64,000 bases of DNA from Kushneria phosphatilytica. GTDB lineage: Bacteria > Pseudomonadota > Gammaproteobacteria > Pseudomonadales > Halomonadaceae. The notes under the pieces are model-generated. The model worked only from the letters and a program-made list of their open reading frames with translations, made no database searches and was not told the DNA's origin. Positions 1 through 8,639 of this stretch are shown here, piece after piece. The translations under genes and the position numbers were made by a program. The DNA lies in assembly GCF_008247605.1 (NCBI RefSeq), contig NZ_CP043420.1, forward strand, positions 3,348,001-3,412,000, given 5' to 3'. The number at the start of each line of letters is the position of its first letter. The first letter of the stretch is position 1.

Positions 1-19
1 CCATCCTCCTTCCTCCTGA
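1..19 (-). promoter_or_regulatory. RBS and start codon of a gene leaving the window
   Basis: On the minus strand the edge reads AGGAGGAAGGAGG directly before ATGG, with the ATG at positions 4-2. This is a doubled purine-rich Shine-Dalgarno stretch in front of a start codon whose reading frame runs out of the window. The gene would lie downstream of, and on the same strand as, the LysR gene at 114-1049. Its product cannot be read. Confidence 0.5.
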
Positions 20-113
20 GCTCATACGTTCGGGCTTCGAGCTCGACCCTCCGTTCAAAGGGAGATTCTCGATCATCGACTGCCGAGGCAAGTCAGCGCG
101 GGTGGTGCGCCTT

Positions 114-1049
114 TCACGCCTGCCCACCCTCTGCCGCCCCCATCCACTGCCGACAGACTGCGATCACCGTGTCACGGAACCAGCGATGAGCCGGATCGGC
201 GCCGAGCCTCGGATGCCACAGTGCCGAGATCATGAAGCTCTGCGCCGGCAGGGGCAGCTCGAACATCTTAAGCGCCTGCGCCTCCTCGAGGGCCGGCGCG
301 GGCAGCAGGCAGGAGCGCGGCACAATCGTCACACACTCGGTGTGCGCGGCAATGCGCAGTGCATCGGCAAACTCCGGCACGATAACCCCGAATTCCGGCG
401 CCAGGCCGAGCGCGCTCAGCGTCTCGCCCATCGGGCCGGTGAACTCACCGCTGGGTGAGGCCATCACCTGCCGACAGGCAGCCAGGCGCTCGGGGGTGAT
501 CTCGCCGGCCAGCAGCGGGTGGCCCTGGCGTGCCACACCGATGAAACGATCCCGAAACAGCCCGCGGATCATCAGCTCCGGGGCGGTGGTTTCGATGACG
601 CCGATCTCGAGATCGAGCTGACCGTCGCGCAGCGGCTCGATCGCCTTGGTGGGTTTGGGCACGAAACGCAGTCCGGCCTCGGGGGCCGCCTCACTGAGGG
701 CCGTGACCAGCGGCACCGAGAAGCGCTGGATGAAGGCCGCATTCGCGCGCAGAGTGAATGTGCGCGTCAGTGCCGCCACGTCCAGTGTCTCGTTCGCCGG
801 TTGCAGCAGTGCCTGTGCCTCCCGCGCCACGGCGTGCACACGTTCGCGCAGCACGAGGGCATGCGGCGTCGGCACCAGCCCGCGCCCGGCGCGTACCAGC
901 AACGGATCGCCTGTCGTCTCGCGCAGCCGTTTCAGCGTGCGGCTCATCGCCGACGCACTGAGATTCAACCGCTTCGCCGCCGCCGTGACACTGCCCTCTT
1001 CAAGCAGCACATCCAGCGCGACCAGCAGATTCAGATCGGCATCGTTCAT
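114..1049 (-). CDS. LysR-family transcriptional regulator
   Basis: A 311-residue LysR-type regulator. The N-terminal winged helix-turn-helix covers about residues 5-62 (helix region GSVTAAAKRLNLSASAMSRT), followed by the effector-binding fold to the C-terminus, so the length is normal for the family. I chose the ATG at 1049 (MNDADLNLL), where the family homology begins, over an upstream in-frame codon that would add 22 unrelated residues. It is divergent from the SDR gene at 1184; by the usual LysR arrangement it probably controls that SDR-amidohydrolase unit from the 134-bp gap. The effector is unknown. The family call is secure; the target is inferred. Confidence 0.9.
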   Translation of the reverse strand: MNDADLNLLVALDVLLEEGSVTAAAKRLNLSASAMSRTLKRLRETTGDPLLVRAGRGLVPTPHALVLRERVHAVAREAQALLQPANETLDVAALTRTFTLRANAAFIQRFSVPLVTALSEAAPEAGLRFVPKPTKAIEPLRDGQLDLEIGVIETTAPELMIRGLFRDRFIGVARQGHPLLAGEITPERLAACRQVMASPSGEFTGPMGETLSALGLAPEFGVIVPEFADALRIAAHTECVTIVPRSCLLPAPALEEAQALKMFELPLPAQSFMISALWHPRLGADPAHRWFRDTVIAVCRQWMGAAEGGQA

Positions 1050-1183
1050 TGGTTCAGCATAACCGGGGCGCCCCGCATGGCCTAGCGCCGTGTGCAATGA
1101 TGATTTGTATCGCATGCGTCTGGTGCATTTCCCGTGGCACCGCCACGCTGATCGACGAACACACCGTCGAAGAGGAAACGCTC

Positions 1184-1909
1184 ATGTCAGCCGCCACTCA
1201 TCATCGTACTGCCCTGATCGTCGGCGCCTCACGGGGCCTGGGTCACGCGATGGCCGCGGAGCTGTTAACGCGTGGCACCACGCCCGAAACCCGATGGAAC
1301 GTGATCGGCACCGTGCGTGCCGGGGCCAGGCAAACCCCACTGCACACGCTGGCCGAGACGCACCCCGACCGGGTCGAGATCGAAACGCTCGATATCACCG
1401 AGCCCACGCAGATCAAAGCGCTACATGAGCGCCTGGCCCAGCGAACGCTCGACCTGCTGTTCGTCAACGCGGGCACCACCAACCGTGAGCCGAATCAGGT
1501 CATCGGCGATGTCTCCACCGAGGAATTCAACAACGTGATGCTCACCAACGCGCTGAGCCCGATGCGCGTGATCGAAACGCTGGAGGCGCTGGTGCCGGCC
1601 AGCGGGCTGATTGGCGCGATGTCTTCCGGGCAGGGCAGCATTGCCAATAACGAGCAAGGCATGCGAGAGCTCTACCGGGGCAGCAAGGCGGCGCTCAACA
1701 TGTTCATGCGCAGCTTCGCTGCACGTCAGCACCCGGCAAGAGCGATGGTGGTCATGGCGCCGGGCTGGATTCGCACCGAGCTGGGTGGTGATGAGGCGCC
1801 CTACACCCTGGCAGAAGCAGTGCCACCGCTGGTCGATGTACTGCTTAACAAGATAGCCCGCCCCGGGCTCGAGTATCTCGATCGCTTCGGCGAAACGGTC
1901 CCGTGGTGA
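1184..1909 (+). CDS. SDR-family NAD(P)-dependent oxidoreductase
   Basis: A 241-residue short-chain dehydrogenase/reductase. Visible motifs are the Rossmann glycine motif GASRGLG near residues 14-20, an NAG motif (VNAGTTN), an active-site serine in GAMSSGQGS and the catalytic YRGSK (Y-x3-K). The ATG at 1184 follows AGAGGAAACG and begins the conserved region; an in-frame extension upstream is rejected because it overlaps the divergent LysR promoter. The substrate cannot be deduced. The next gene, a disrupted amidohydrolase, starts 10 bp after the stop and was probably co-transcribed. The pairing suggests degradation of a small carbonyl or aromatic acid, but that pathway is now broken. Confidence 0.9.
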   Translation: MSAATHHRTALIVGASRGLGHAMAAELLTRGTTPETRWNVIGTVRAGARQTPLHTLAETHPDRVEIETLDITEPTQIKALHERLAQRTLDLLFVNAGTTNREPNQVIGDVSTEEFNNVMLTNALSPMRVIETLEALVPASGLIGAMSSGQGSIANNEQGMRELYRGSKAALNMFMRSFAARQHPARAMVVMAPGWIRTELGGDEAPYTLAEAVPPLVDVLLNKIARPGLEYLDRFGETVPW

Positions 1910-1919
1910 GGCCAGCATC

Positions 1920-3060
1920 ATGCAGATCATCGGTATTGAAGAGCACTTCCTCACGCCCGAGGTTCACCGCGCCTGGCAGTCACTGGGGCTGGAAGCCTCG
2001 GACCCCAGCGTCGCGCTGCATGCCGGCGCAGTAGGGACACGGTTGATGGATCTCGCCGACGAGCGCCCAGGTCCTGTCTGAAAGTTGTCGAGCGATGATC
2101 AGGCAAGGCAAAAAACGGCGAAGACACGGAGTTTACATGGGGTAAATGAGTATTCTGAGCCGGATTTTTAACACAGCATGATCAAGTGCAGACACTTTTC
2201 AGACAGGGCCTGACGCTAATGGCCGAGACCGGGCTGGATGTACAGGTACTTTCGCTGACCACGCCGACGCTGCATGATCTGGGGGCCGAAAGTATCGACC
2301 TCGCCCGCCGCACCAACGACATGCTGGCCGAGGCCGTGGCCCGGCATCCCACACGCTTTCAGGCACTGGCGACCCTGCCTGTCTCGCAGCCGGAAGCGGC
2401 CGCCCGGGAGCTCGAACGCTGCATCCGCGAGCTCGGCTTCAAGGGCACCCTGCTGTGCGGGCGGGTGGGGGCGCATCATCCTGATGATGCCGCATTGATG
2501 CCGATTCTGGCGCAGGCGGCACGGCTGAACGCACCGGTGTTGCTGCACCCGCGCGTGCCGCCGCCCGCGGTGAGAGCGGCCTATTACAGCGGCCTTTCCC
2601 CGGCCATCGATACCGCCCTGGCCACCCACGGGCTCGGCTGGCATTTCGATGCCGGCTTCAATTGGCGCACCTGCTGCTGGCGGGCACGTTCGATCGCCTG
2701 CCGGAGTTACAGATCATTCTGGGGCACTGGGGCGAGCTAGTGCTGTTCTACGCCGAGCGGCTCGCCACTATGGAACACGCCGCCGGGCTCGCCAAGCCGA
2801 TAGCCCACTACCTGCGCCACAATCTTTACGTGACCGCGAGTGGCATGTTTCTACCGCACTATCTGATACGCGCAGCGGCAGTAGTCGGCCATGAGCGCCT
2901 GCTATTCTCCACCGACTTCCCCTATCAGTATCGAGAAGGTGGCAAGGCGCGGGCGTTTATTGAGTGCTGCGGGCTGGAAGGGAGCTCAGCTGGCTGGATA
3001 GAGACCCTTTTGATTCGAACGAGGAAGATGGTCCGCTTTCGGCCAGGAGCAGATATTTAG
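1920..3060 (+). pseudogene. Broken ACMSD/resorcylate-decarboxylase-type amidohydrolase
   Basis: Remnant of an amidohydrolase of the ACMSD superfamily (metal-dependent decarboxylases and hydrolases of 2-hydroxy aromatic acids). The 5' piece starts at ATG 1920 with the EEHF metal motif. It is cut after LADER by the element at 2068-2212, and reading resumes with LTLMAETGLDVQVLSLTTP. A second lesion, a net one-base loss near 2660, moves the frame so that LAHLLLAGTFDR and ILGHWGE follow. The FSTDFPYQY aspartate motif is still present, but past about 2980 the C-terminal tail no longer resembles the family and runs into AT-rich DNA. Three independent lesions make a functional product very unlikely. 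Confidence 0.85.
2068..2212. mobile_element. 145-bp MITE-like element with 22-bp inverted ends
   Basis: The left end (CAGGTCCTGTCTGAAAG...) and the reverse complement of the right end (CAGGCCCTGTCTGAAAA...) match at 19 of 22 positions. The interior has no coding capacity and interrupts the amidohydrolase frame between LADER and LTLMAE. Size, inverted ends and absence of a transposase fit a miniature inverted-repeat element mobilised in trans, perhaps by an IS5-type transposase; that parentage is a guess. I could not define a clean target duplication, and no second copy is evident in the window. Confidence 0.75.
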
Positions 3061-3198
3061 CTAGAGTAGATATAACGCTTGCAGTTGCGGTAGGTACTGA
3101 GCGCAACGTAGCTCCTATACGGCAATCTGCACTTGTTAAGCATGCTTAGCGGCGGCATGTTCGCTGACCACACTGTAATGAACCTTCCACGAAGTGCC

Positions 3199-3819
3199 CT
3201 ACGATGATTCATGTGGAAATTGCTCAACCTCCACGAACTCTACGCTAACTGGCTCCATCTCTCCCATTACAAGCGGTGCCTTTATCCCGTCCTTGTTCAG
3301 ATTTTTGGCGAGCATGCGCAGATCAATCAAAATGTCAGACATCTTTTTGATCAGTCGCACCCGAGCTGAGGCCTTGCCAGTCTCGCTTTCTTTCGCCCCG
3401 CACTCTTCCAGTCGAGAAGGTGAAAACTGATTAATAAGACTTTCGATATCCTGCCTATCGAGCGATACGCCATCCCAATTGTGTGCGAACCTATTACGAA
3501 CCTTCCTAAGTATTTCCAATGTCTTATAACCATCCTTTTGTACCAATCCTAGTACATAGGCGGCTTTGACCCTCGCAGAAAATGTTCCGAGTGGCGCATT
3601 GAAGCCATTGACCAGCTCTTTCGCTTGTTTTGGCTCACGAAGATAGGCAAGTAACAAAAGCTCCAATGTATCCTCGGCGAAAGCTGCTATAGTCAGGACC
3701 AGACCTCGGTCATCGTGTTCGTAAAGTGATTCAAACAGACTATTGAGCTCATCCACGTAAGGCTCATAATGAGGATTTATTGGTGGCTTTACATAGCCCT
3801 TCTTGCCTGAGAGAGTCAA
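3199..3819 (-). CDS. MltR-like (mannitol repressor family) protein
   Basis: A 206-residue protein resembling the MltR (mannitol operon repressor) family: DRGLVLTIAAFAEDTLELLL, then FNAPLGTFSARVKAAYVLGL, then LRKVRNRFAHNWDG. MltR represses mannitol uptake genes in Escherichia coli, but stand-alone homologues are common and no mannitol gene is nearby, so the same role should not be assumed. The RNRFAH segment (residues about 127-132) matches the R-x4-H signature of HEPN proteins. The gene lies in AT-rich DNA with codon usage unlike the flanking GC-rich genes, next to a HEPN-like gene on the same strand, which suggests acquisition by transfer. Confidence 0.75.
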   Translation of the reverse strand: MTLSGKKGYVKPPINPHYEPYVDELNSLFESLYEHDDRGLVLTIAAFAEDTLELLLLAYLREPKQAKELVNGFNAPLGTFSARVKAAYVLGLVQKDGYKTLEILRKVRNRFAHNWDGVSLDRQDIESLINQFSPSRLEECGAKESETGKASARVRLIKKMSDILIDLRMLAKNLNKDGIKAPLVMGEMEPVSVEFVEVEQFPHESS

Positions 3820-3870
3820 CTAATGCCTCCTACAGTAATGCGATTGCCTGATTAGCAAGATAGTAATTTT

Positions 3871-3927
3871 GGGGAGCAAGATCTTACTGGACTCGAACAT
3901 TACGGTTCTACTAGGCTACGGCTCCCC
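3871..3927 (-). other. tRNA-like remnant or hairpin
   Basis: Positions 3871-3877 (GGGGAGC) pair perfectly with 3921-3927 (GCTCCCC), like a seven-pair acceptor stem. On the minus strand the interior carries TAGCCTAGTAG, reminiscent of a D arm, and GTTCGAGTCC, reminiscent of a T loop. Only 57 nt separate the ends, so an anticodon arm is missing and this cannot be a working tRNA. It may be a decayed tRNA fragment or island attachment remnant, or a stem-loop acting as terminator for the HEPN-like gene at 3954. Confidence 0.4.
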
Positions 3928-3953
3928 AGTGGCTTACGCTATTTGTTAGACAT

Positions 3954-4709
3954 CTATACTCCGACCCGATTCTTTGTAACGGCTGAAAACCCCAAATCGG
4001 TGAGATAAATTGGGAACTCCGACTTGATAGCTTCGTGGCACCTATTAACCAAAAATTCAACATCTTGGATAGACTTTTTGACAGAAGCTTCAGATATCGG
4101 AAGAGGCAATATTTTTGGCCTATCACAATTATGAATGCAGTCATGCCGACGTTGAAAAATAGTCTCATATCGTTCTTTTACTTTATCCAACGCCTCTTTG
4201 CGAGCCTTGCCTTTTTGGGAAGAATTTAACTTCCGATAGTTTGTAGCGGTAATGCCAAATACTCTCTGTTTTGATTCAGGATGAGTGATCCATGACCCGA
4301 TAGCCTCCGCATTCAGCAATTTGTGCTCTTTCCTAAAAAAATGGTTGAAAAGCTGCTGGATTTTTCCAAGAGAGAGCACATTCTCTTCCTCAATGAGTTC
4401 TCTTGCTGCCATTCGCCACCGCCATCCGCCGTTTGCCTGACGAAGCATTGCAGTTACCGGCAGTTTTAAATTATTCAACCTGTCAGGTATTTCTATACTG
4501 GACTCAATTTCCTTTGCTTGAATAGCCTTGGCTACTAAATCTGCATAAGCATCAGAAAAATAAGCATCACAAGCACCAACACCCATCATCCAACTAGCAC
4601 GGAAAATATCGTCTTTGACCGTCCCTGAAGCTTGCTGCTTAGCATGATCAAGTAGACCCCGAGCCCGAGCGATATCGTCGGCAAAATGACTCATTGCGGT
4701 GTCAAGCAC
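3954..4709 (-). CDS. HEPN-like protein of unknown function
   Basis: A 251-residue, mostly helical protein I cannot assign to a named family. The one informative motif is RHDCIHNCDRP near residue 199, matching the R-x4-6-H catalytic signature of HEPN ribonuclease domains in toxins and antiphage systems. The GTG at 4709 is preceded by AAGGAGAG at good spacing; ATG 4694 is an alternative start. It sits in the same AT-rich island and strand as the MltR-like gene (stop 3199), about 130 bp upstream of it with a tRNA-like hairpin between. A role in RNA cleavage or defence is inference only. Confidence 0.6.
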   Translation of the reverse strand: MLDTAMSHFADDIARARGLLDHAKQQASGTVKDDIFRASWMMGVGACDAYFSDAYADLVAKAIQAKEIESSIEIPDRLNNLKLPVTAMLRQANGGWRWRMAARELIEEENVLSLGKIQQLFNHFFRKEHKLLNAEAIGSWITHPESKQRVFGITATNYRKLNSSQKGKARKEALDKVKERYETIFQRRHDCIHNCDRPKILPLPISEASVKKSIQDVEFLVNRCHEAIKSEFPIYLTDLGFSAVTKNRVGV

Positions 4710-5188
4710 TTACTCTCCTTACTTTTCTAACAGATATTAGATAGCGCGCTCGTTTATTGTCTTGAACGCGCATGCGACCTTTCTCGAACCATCCGCTTAG
4801 GTCGATACCAGACCCCAACTCGTATTCGCCGCCACCCAAAAAACAGCAAAGCTCTCATGGAGTGATCGCCCATTCATTCAATCAATCAGCCTATGGCGAA
4901 ATACACACGATGTCACTGAACAGTTACGCTACCTGACCCATACATTCGTCTGAGCGCGCCCCATACCGCGTACCTTTCTGCCTCCTGCCCTGTCACCGCT
5001 GCGTTAACGTCTGCCCCGCCACTCTTGAGCTGATGGCCATCACAGATAAAAAGCCCCACCCACTGTTCCCTTTTTCAGAACACTCCTGCTCTTCCATTGC
5101 AACACCCGCTCTTTTAATACTGCCGGTAGCGCGGTAGCCGCCTGCGGTTATCGCCCTGCTCCATAACCACAACAACAAGGACACTGCG
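4710..5188. other. Intergenic region, right edge of AT-rich island
   Basis: No convincing gene in these 479 bases; the only open frames on either strand lack coding bias. The left part is AT-rich like the island and should hold the promoter of the minus-strand HEPN-like gene. The composition returns to the GC-rich chromosomal norm from roughly 4950 on. The right end carries AACAACAAGGA, the ribosome site of the DUF3100 gene. Confidence 0.5.
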
Positions 5189-6484
5189 ATGACGCTGTCA
5201 CTGCTGTTGAACTGGCGCCTGCATCTGGCGGCCGTGATCCTCTCGCTGATCGCGGAGGCGATCGGCATCATCAAGATTCCACTGGGGCCGGGCACTCTGC
5301 TGCTGCTCCCACTGTTCTACGCCTTCATTCTCGGCGTGCTGCTTAATCCTCACCTGTTTTCAGCGACCAAACGCGTCATGCCGGAGGCAGTCAGCCACGC
5401 CGCGGGGCCGATCATTCTGCTGTCGATCATGCCGTTCATTGCCCGCTTCGGTTCGACCATCGGGCCGGCCATCGATCAGATCATCAATGCCGGGCCGGCG
5501 CTGATCCTGCAGGAGCTGGGTAACCTCGGCACCATGCTGATCGCGCTGCCGGTGGCGGTGCTGGTGCTGAAGATGGGCCGTGAGACCATCGGCGCCACCT
5601 ACTCCATCGCGCGTGAACCCAATATCGCCATCATCTCCGATCGCTACGGCCTGCGCGGCCCGGAAGGGGTCGGGGTGATGGGCGTTTACGTGGTCGGCAC
5701 CATGTTCGGCACGCTCTGGTTTGCGCTAATGGCGGGCTATCTCGCCTCGCTCGATTTCTTCGATCCGCGCGCGCTGGCGATGGCCTGTGGAGTGGGCAGC
5801 GGCAGCATGGTGGCGGCCTGCTCCGGGGCACTGGCCGGCGCCGTGCCGGCAATGAAGGATGATCTGCTGGCCTTCGCCGGCGCCAGCAACCTGCTCACCT
5901 ATGCCACCGGGCTCTATGTCTCGCTGTTCCTCGCCCTGCCGATCGCGGAGTGGCTCTATCGCAAGCTCAGAGGCCCCTCGCGGGAGCAATCGACGGTCGG
6001 GGTGGTCGATGAGCATGCGCTGGCCGCCGATAGCGAAACCGAGGATCGCCCCGAGCAGCAGCTGGGTCGCACCGCCATCGTGCTGGCCGTGGTCTGCGTG
6101 GTGGCGTGGATCAGCAACACCATCAACGGCGCCTCATTGGCTGCGGCCGCCCCGGGGATGATCATCCTTTATGTGATGTCGATGATCGGGCTGCTGATCA
6201 CTCGCGCTGCGCCCTTCTACCTGCCCGGTGTGGCGTGGGTGTCACTGGTGAGCATCCTGCTGACCCTGCCCTGGTTCCCCGGCAGTGGCTGGATGGTCGA
6301 GCAGCTCAAGGCGGTGAACTTCCTCGCCATTGTCACCCCGGTGCTGGCCTATGCCGGCCTGGCGCTGACCCGGCGTGAGTTCACCATGTTCCGCCAGACC
6401 GGCTGGAAGCTGGTGATCATTGCGCTGCTGGTGTTCACCGGTACCTATATCGGCTCGGCGCTTGTCGCCCAGCTGCTTCTCTGA
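5189..6484 (+). CDS. DUF3100-family membrane protein, putative permease
   Basis: A 431-residue polytopic inner-membrane protein resembling the uncharacterised DUF3100 family. About ten hydrophobic helices are visible, including IIKIPLGPGTLLLLPLFYAF near the N-terminus, with a hydrophilic loop at about residues 260-290 dividing the chain. ATG 5189 follows AACAAGGACACTGCG. It heads a cluster with an M20 deacylase 23 bp downstream and two dehydrogenases. That context suggests it imports or exports the substrate of the deacylase; no transport activity is known to me for this family. The family call is fairly secure, the function is inferred. Confidence 0.8.
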   Translation: MTLSLLLNWRLHLAAVILSLIAEAIGIIKIPLGPGTLLLLPLFYAFILGVLLNPHLFSATKRVMPEAVSHAAGPIILLSIMPFIARFGSTIGPAIDQIINAGPALILQELGNLGTMLIALPVAVLVLKMGRETIGATYSIAREPNIAIISDRYGLRGPEGVGVMGVYVVGTMFGTLWFALMAGYLASLDFFDPRALAMACGVGSGSMVAACSGALAGAVPAMKDDLLAFAGASNLLTYATGLYVSLFLALPIAEWLYRKLRGPSREQSTVGVVDEHALAADSETEDRPEQQLGRTAIVLAVVCVVAWISNTINGASLAAAAPGMIILYVMSMIGLLITRAAPFYLPGVAWVSLVSILLTLPWFPGSGWMVEQLKAVNFLAIVTPVLAYAGLALTRREFTMFRQTGWKLVIIALLVFTGTYIGSALVAQLLL

Positions 6485-6507
6485 ACCTGCGACGGGAGAC
6501 TCATGCC

Positions 6508-7686
6508 ATGGAAGACGCCATGACGCCACCGGCCACCTATCCCGATGTCGCCACGCTGAGGCAGTGGCGCCACGATTTTCATCGCCATCCGGAGATCGCC
6601 TTCGAGGAGCGGCGTACCAGTGCGCAGATCATCGAGATCCTGCGGGCGCATGAGCTCGAGGTGACCACCGGGCTGGGTGGTGGCACCGGCGTGGTGGCAA
6701 CACTTTCAGGCAACCGGCCGGGGCCGACCATCGGCCTGCGTGCCGATATCGATGCGTTGCCGATCGAGGAGACCAACACATTCGAACACCGCTCCACCAT
6801 CGCCGGGCGCATGCATGCCTGCGGTCATGATGGGCATACCACCATGCTGCTGGGCGCGGCCTGTGCCCTGGCGCGAGCACCGGATTTCGCCGGGCGGGTG
6901 CATTTCATCTTCCAGCCTGCCGAGGAGAGTGAAGGCGGTGGCCGGGTGATGGTCGAGGAAGGGCTGTTCGAGCGCTTTCCCATGGAGGCCGTCTACGGGC
7001 TGCACAACTGGCCGGGGCTGCCGGTAGGGGAAGCAGCCGTACACGATGGGCCGGTAATGGCGGCGTTCGATGTCTTCACCCTGACGCTGACCGGGCGCGG
7101 CTGCCACGCAGCGATGCCGCACCTGGGCAGCGATACCATCCTCGCTGCCTGCCAGCTCGCCACCCAGCTGCAGGGCGTGATCAGCCGTGAAACGCCGGCG
7201 CATCAGTCAGCGGTGCTCAGCATCACGCAGTTCCACGCCGGCGATGCCTTCAACGTGCTGCCGGCGTCGGTCGAGCTGCGCGGCACGGTGCGCTGCTTCG
7301 ATCCCGTGCTCAAGGCGCGGCTGGAAAAGCGGCTGAACGAGGCCATTCAGGCGCTGGCGCAGTTTCACGGCCTCGAGGTCGAGTTCGACTATCAGGCGCG
7401 CTACCCCGCCACCGTCAACAGCCCCGAGCACGCCGCGCACTGCGCCCGGGTGCTGGAAGAGATGCCGGCCATCAGCCGGGTTCATCGCGATCTGCCGCCG
7501 AGCATGGGCTCGGAGGATTTCGCCTTCATGCTCGAACACTGCCCCGGTGCCTACATCTGGCTGGGCAATGGCGACAGTGCCGCGCTGCATAACCCCGCCT
7601 ACGACTTCAACGACGCCATCGCGCCACTGGGCGTGGCCTACTGGCAGGCACTGGTGCGCGGGCTGCTTACCACTGCCGACACCTGA
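6508..7686 (+). CDS. M20-family amidohydrolase (aminoacylase/hippurate hydrolase type)
   Basis: A 392-residue M20D metalloenzyme that would hydrolyse an N-acyl or other amide bond with a two-metal centre. Motifs in order: LRADIDALPI, the metal-binding ACGHDGHT, the catalytic glutamate pair in QPAEESEGGGR, a GLHNWP motif, the lid-domain GRGCHAAMP and the C-terminal metal-binding GSEDFAFM. Length is normal. ATG 6508 is eight bases after GGGAGA; ATG 6520 is a less likely alternative. There is no signal peptide, so it acts in the cytoplasm, probably on a compound moved by the DUF3100 protein. The released acid or amine may feed the two dehydrogenases downstream. Its real substrate is unknown. Confidence 0.9.
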   Translation: MEDAMTPPATYPDVATLRQWRHDFHRHPEIAFEERRTSAQIIEILRAHELEVTTGLGGGTGVVATLSGNRPGPTIGLRADIDALPIEETNTFEHRSTIAGRMHACGHDGHTTMLLGAACALARAPDFAGRVHFIFQPAEESEGGGRVMVEEGLFERFPMEAVYGLHNWPGLPVGEAAVHDGPVMAAFDVFTLTLTGRGCHAAMPHLGSDTILAACQLATQLQGVISRETPAHQSAVLSITQFHAGDAFNVLPASVELRGTVRCFDPVLKARLEKRLNEAIQALAQFHGLEVEFDYQARYPATVNSPEHAAHCARVLEEMPAISRVHRDLPPSMGSEDFAFMLEHCPGAYIWLGNGDSAALHNPAYDFNDAIAPLGVAYWQALVRGLLTTADT

Positions 7687-7757
7687 GCCGACGCGCTCGG
7701 GCCGCCATTCAGGCCGCTGTCAGGCCAATCGTCACAACAACAAGGAGACGCCGTACC

Positions 7758-8639
7758 ATGAAGAGTGTTGTCATCGGCCTGGGCCAGATGGGCGGCAACA
7801 TGGCCCTCACCCTCAAACAGGCCGGCTTCGAGGTTATCGGCTGCGATGTTTTCGAAGCCGCCCGCCAGCGGCTGGCGGATCAGGGGCTTGAGGTGGCCGC
7901 GCCGGATGAGCTGCCGGCCGCCGAGGTCTATCTGCTCTCGTTGCCGACCTCCGATCACGTGCGCGAAGTCATCGAAACCTCTCCCGGACTGCTGATCCGC
8001 GCGCCGAAGGGTAGCGTGGTCATCGACGCCTCGACCAGCGATCCCACGGTCAGCCGCGAGCTGGCGCAGAAGGTCATCGAGGCCGGGCTGGCGTGGCTCG
8101 ATGCGCCGGTGAGTGGCGGGCCCAAAGGGGCTGCGACAGGCAAGCTCGGCATGCTGCTGGGTGGGGAAGCCGCCACCATCGAGCGCGTAATGCCGTTGCT
8201 GGAGGCGCTCTCGGCCAAACGTACCCATGTCGGCGGCGCCGGTAGCGGTCACGTGGTTAAACTCGCCAACAACTACCTCTGCGCCACCAACCTGATCGCG
8301 ACCGGCGAGGCCGTCGCCATGGCCGCCCGGGCGGGTGTCGATCCGGCGGCCTGTCTGGCCGGGCTCAACAGCGGTTCCGGGCGCAGCGCGGTCAGCGAGG
8401 TCAACTTCCCCGAGTGGATCCTGAGCGAGCGCTTCGACTCCGGCTTCACCACCGGGCTGATGCGCAAGGATCTGCGCCTGGCGCGGGACGCCGCTGAACA
8501 GCTCGGTATGCCGCCGGGGCTGCTGGCTGCCGTGGTCGAGCGCTGGCATGCCGGGGCCGAGCACATCGCCGATGGCGAGGATTTCAACCGCATTGCCGGC
8601 GAGCTGCTCGCCGCCGCCCGGCAGGAGACCGCCTCATGA
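7758..8639 (+). CDS. NAD(P)-dependent 3-hydroxyacid dehydrogenase (HIBADH family)
   Basis: A 293-residue beta-hydroxyacid dehydrogenase related to 3-hydroxyisobutyrate dehydrogenase and tartronate semialdehyde reductase. It has the N-terminal Rossmann motif GLGQMGGNMA, the substrate-binding DAPVSGGPKGAATG and the catalytic lysine region GHVVKLANNY. It would interconvert a beta-hydroxy acid and the corresponding semialdehyde. AAGGAG precedes ATG 7758, and its stop overlaps the aldehyde dehydrogenase start (ATGA), so the two are translationally coupled. Together they resemble a hydroxyacid to semialdehyde to acid or acyl-CoA route; the exact substrate cannot be read from the sequence. Confidence 0.92.
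   Translation: MKSVVIGLGQMGGNMALTLKQAGFEVIGCDVFEAARQRLADQGLEVAAPDELPAAEVYLLSLPTSDHVREVIETSPGLLIRAPKGSVVIDASTSDPTVSRELAQKVIEAGLAWLDAPVSGGPKGAATGKLGMLLGGEAATIERVMPLLEALSAKRTHVGGAGSGHVVKLANNYLCATNLIATGEAVAMAARAGVDPAACLAGLNSGSGRSAVSEVNFPEWILSERFDSGFTTGLMRKDLRLARDAAEQLGMPPGLLAAVVERWHAGAEHIADGEDFNRIAGELLAAARQETAS

Noticed and set aside
3199..3819. Mannitol operon repressor function for the MltR-like gene
   Set aside because: No mannitol transport or dehydrogenase gene is nearby and the gene lies in a foreign-looking island; only family similarity is claimed.
3871..3927. Functional tRNA gene
   Set aside because: Only 57 nt with no anticodon arm; kept only as a tRNA-like remnant.
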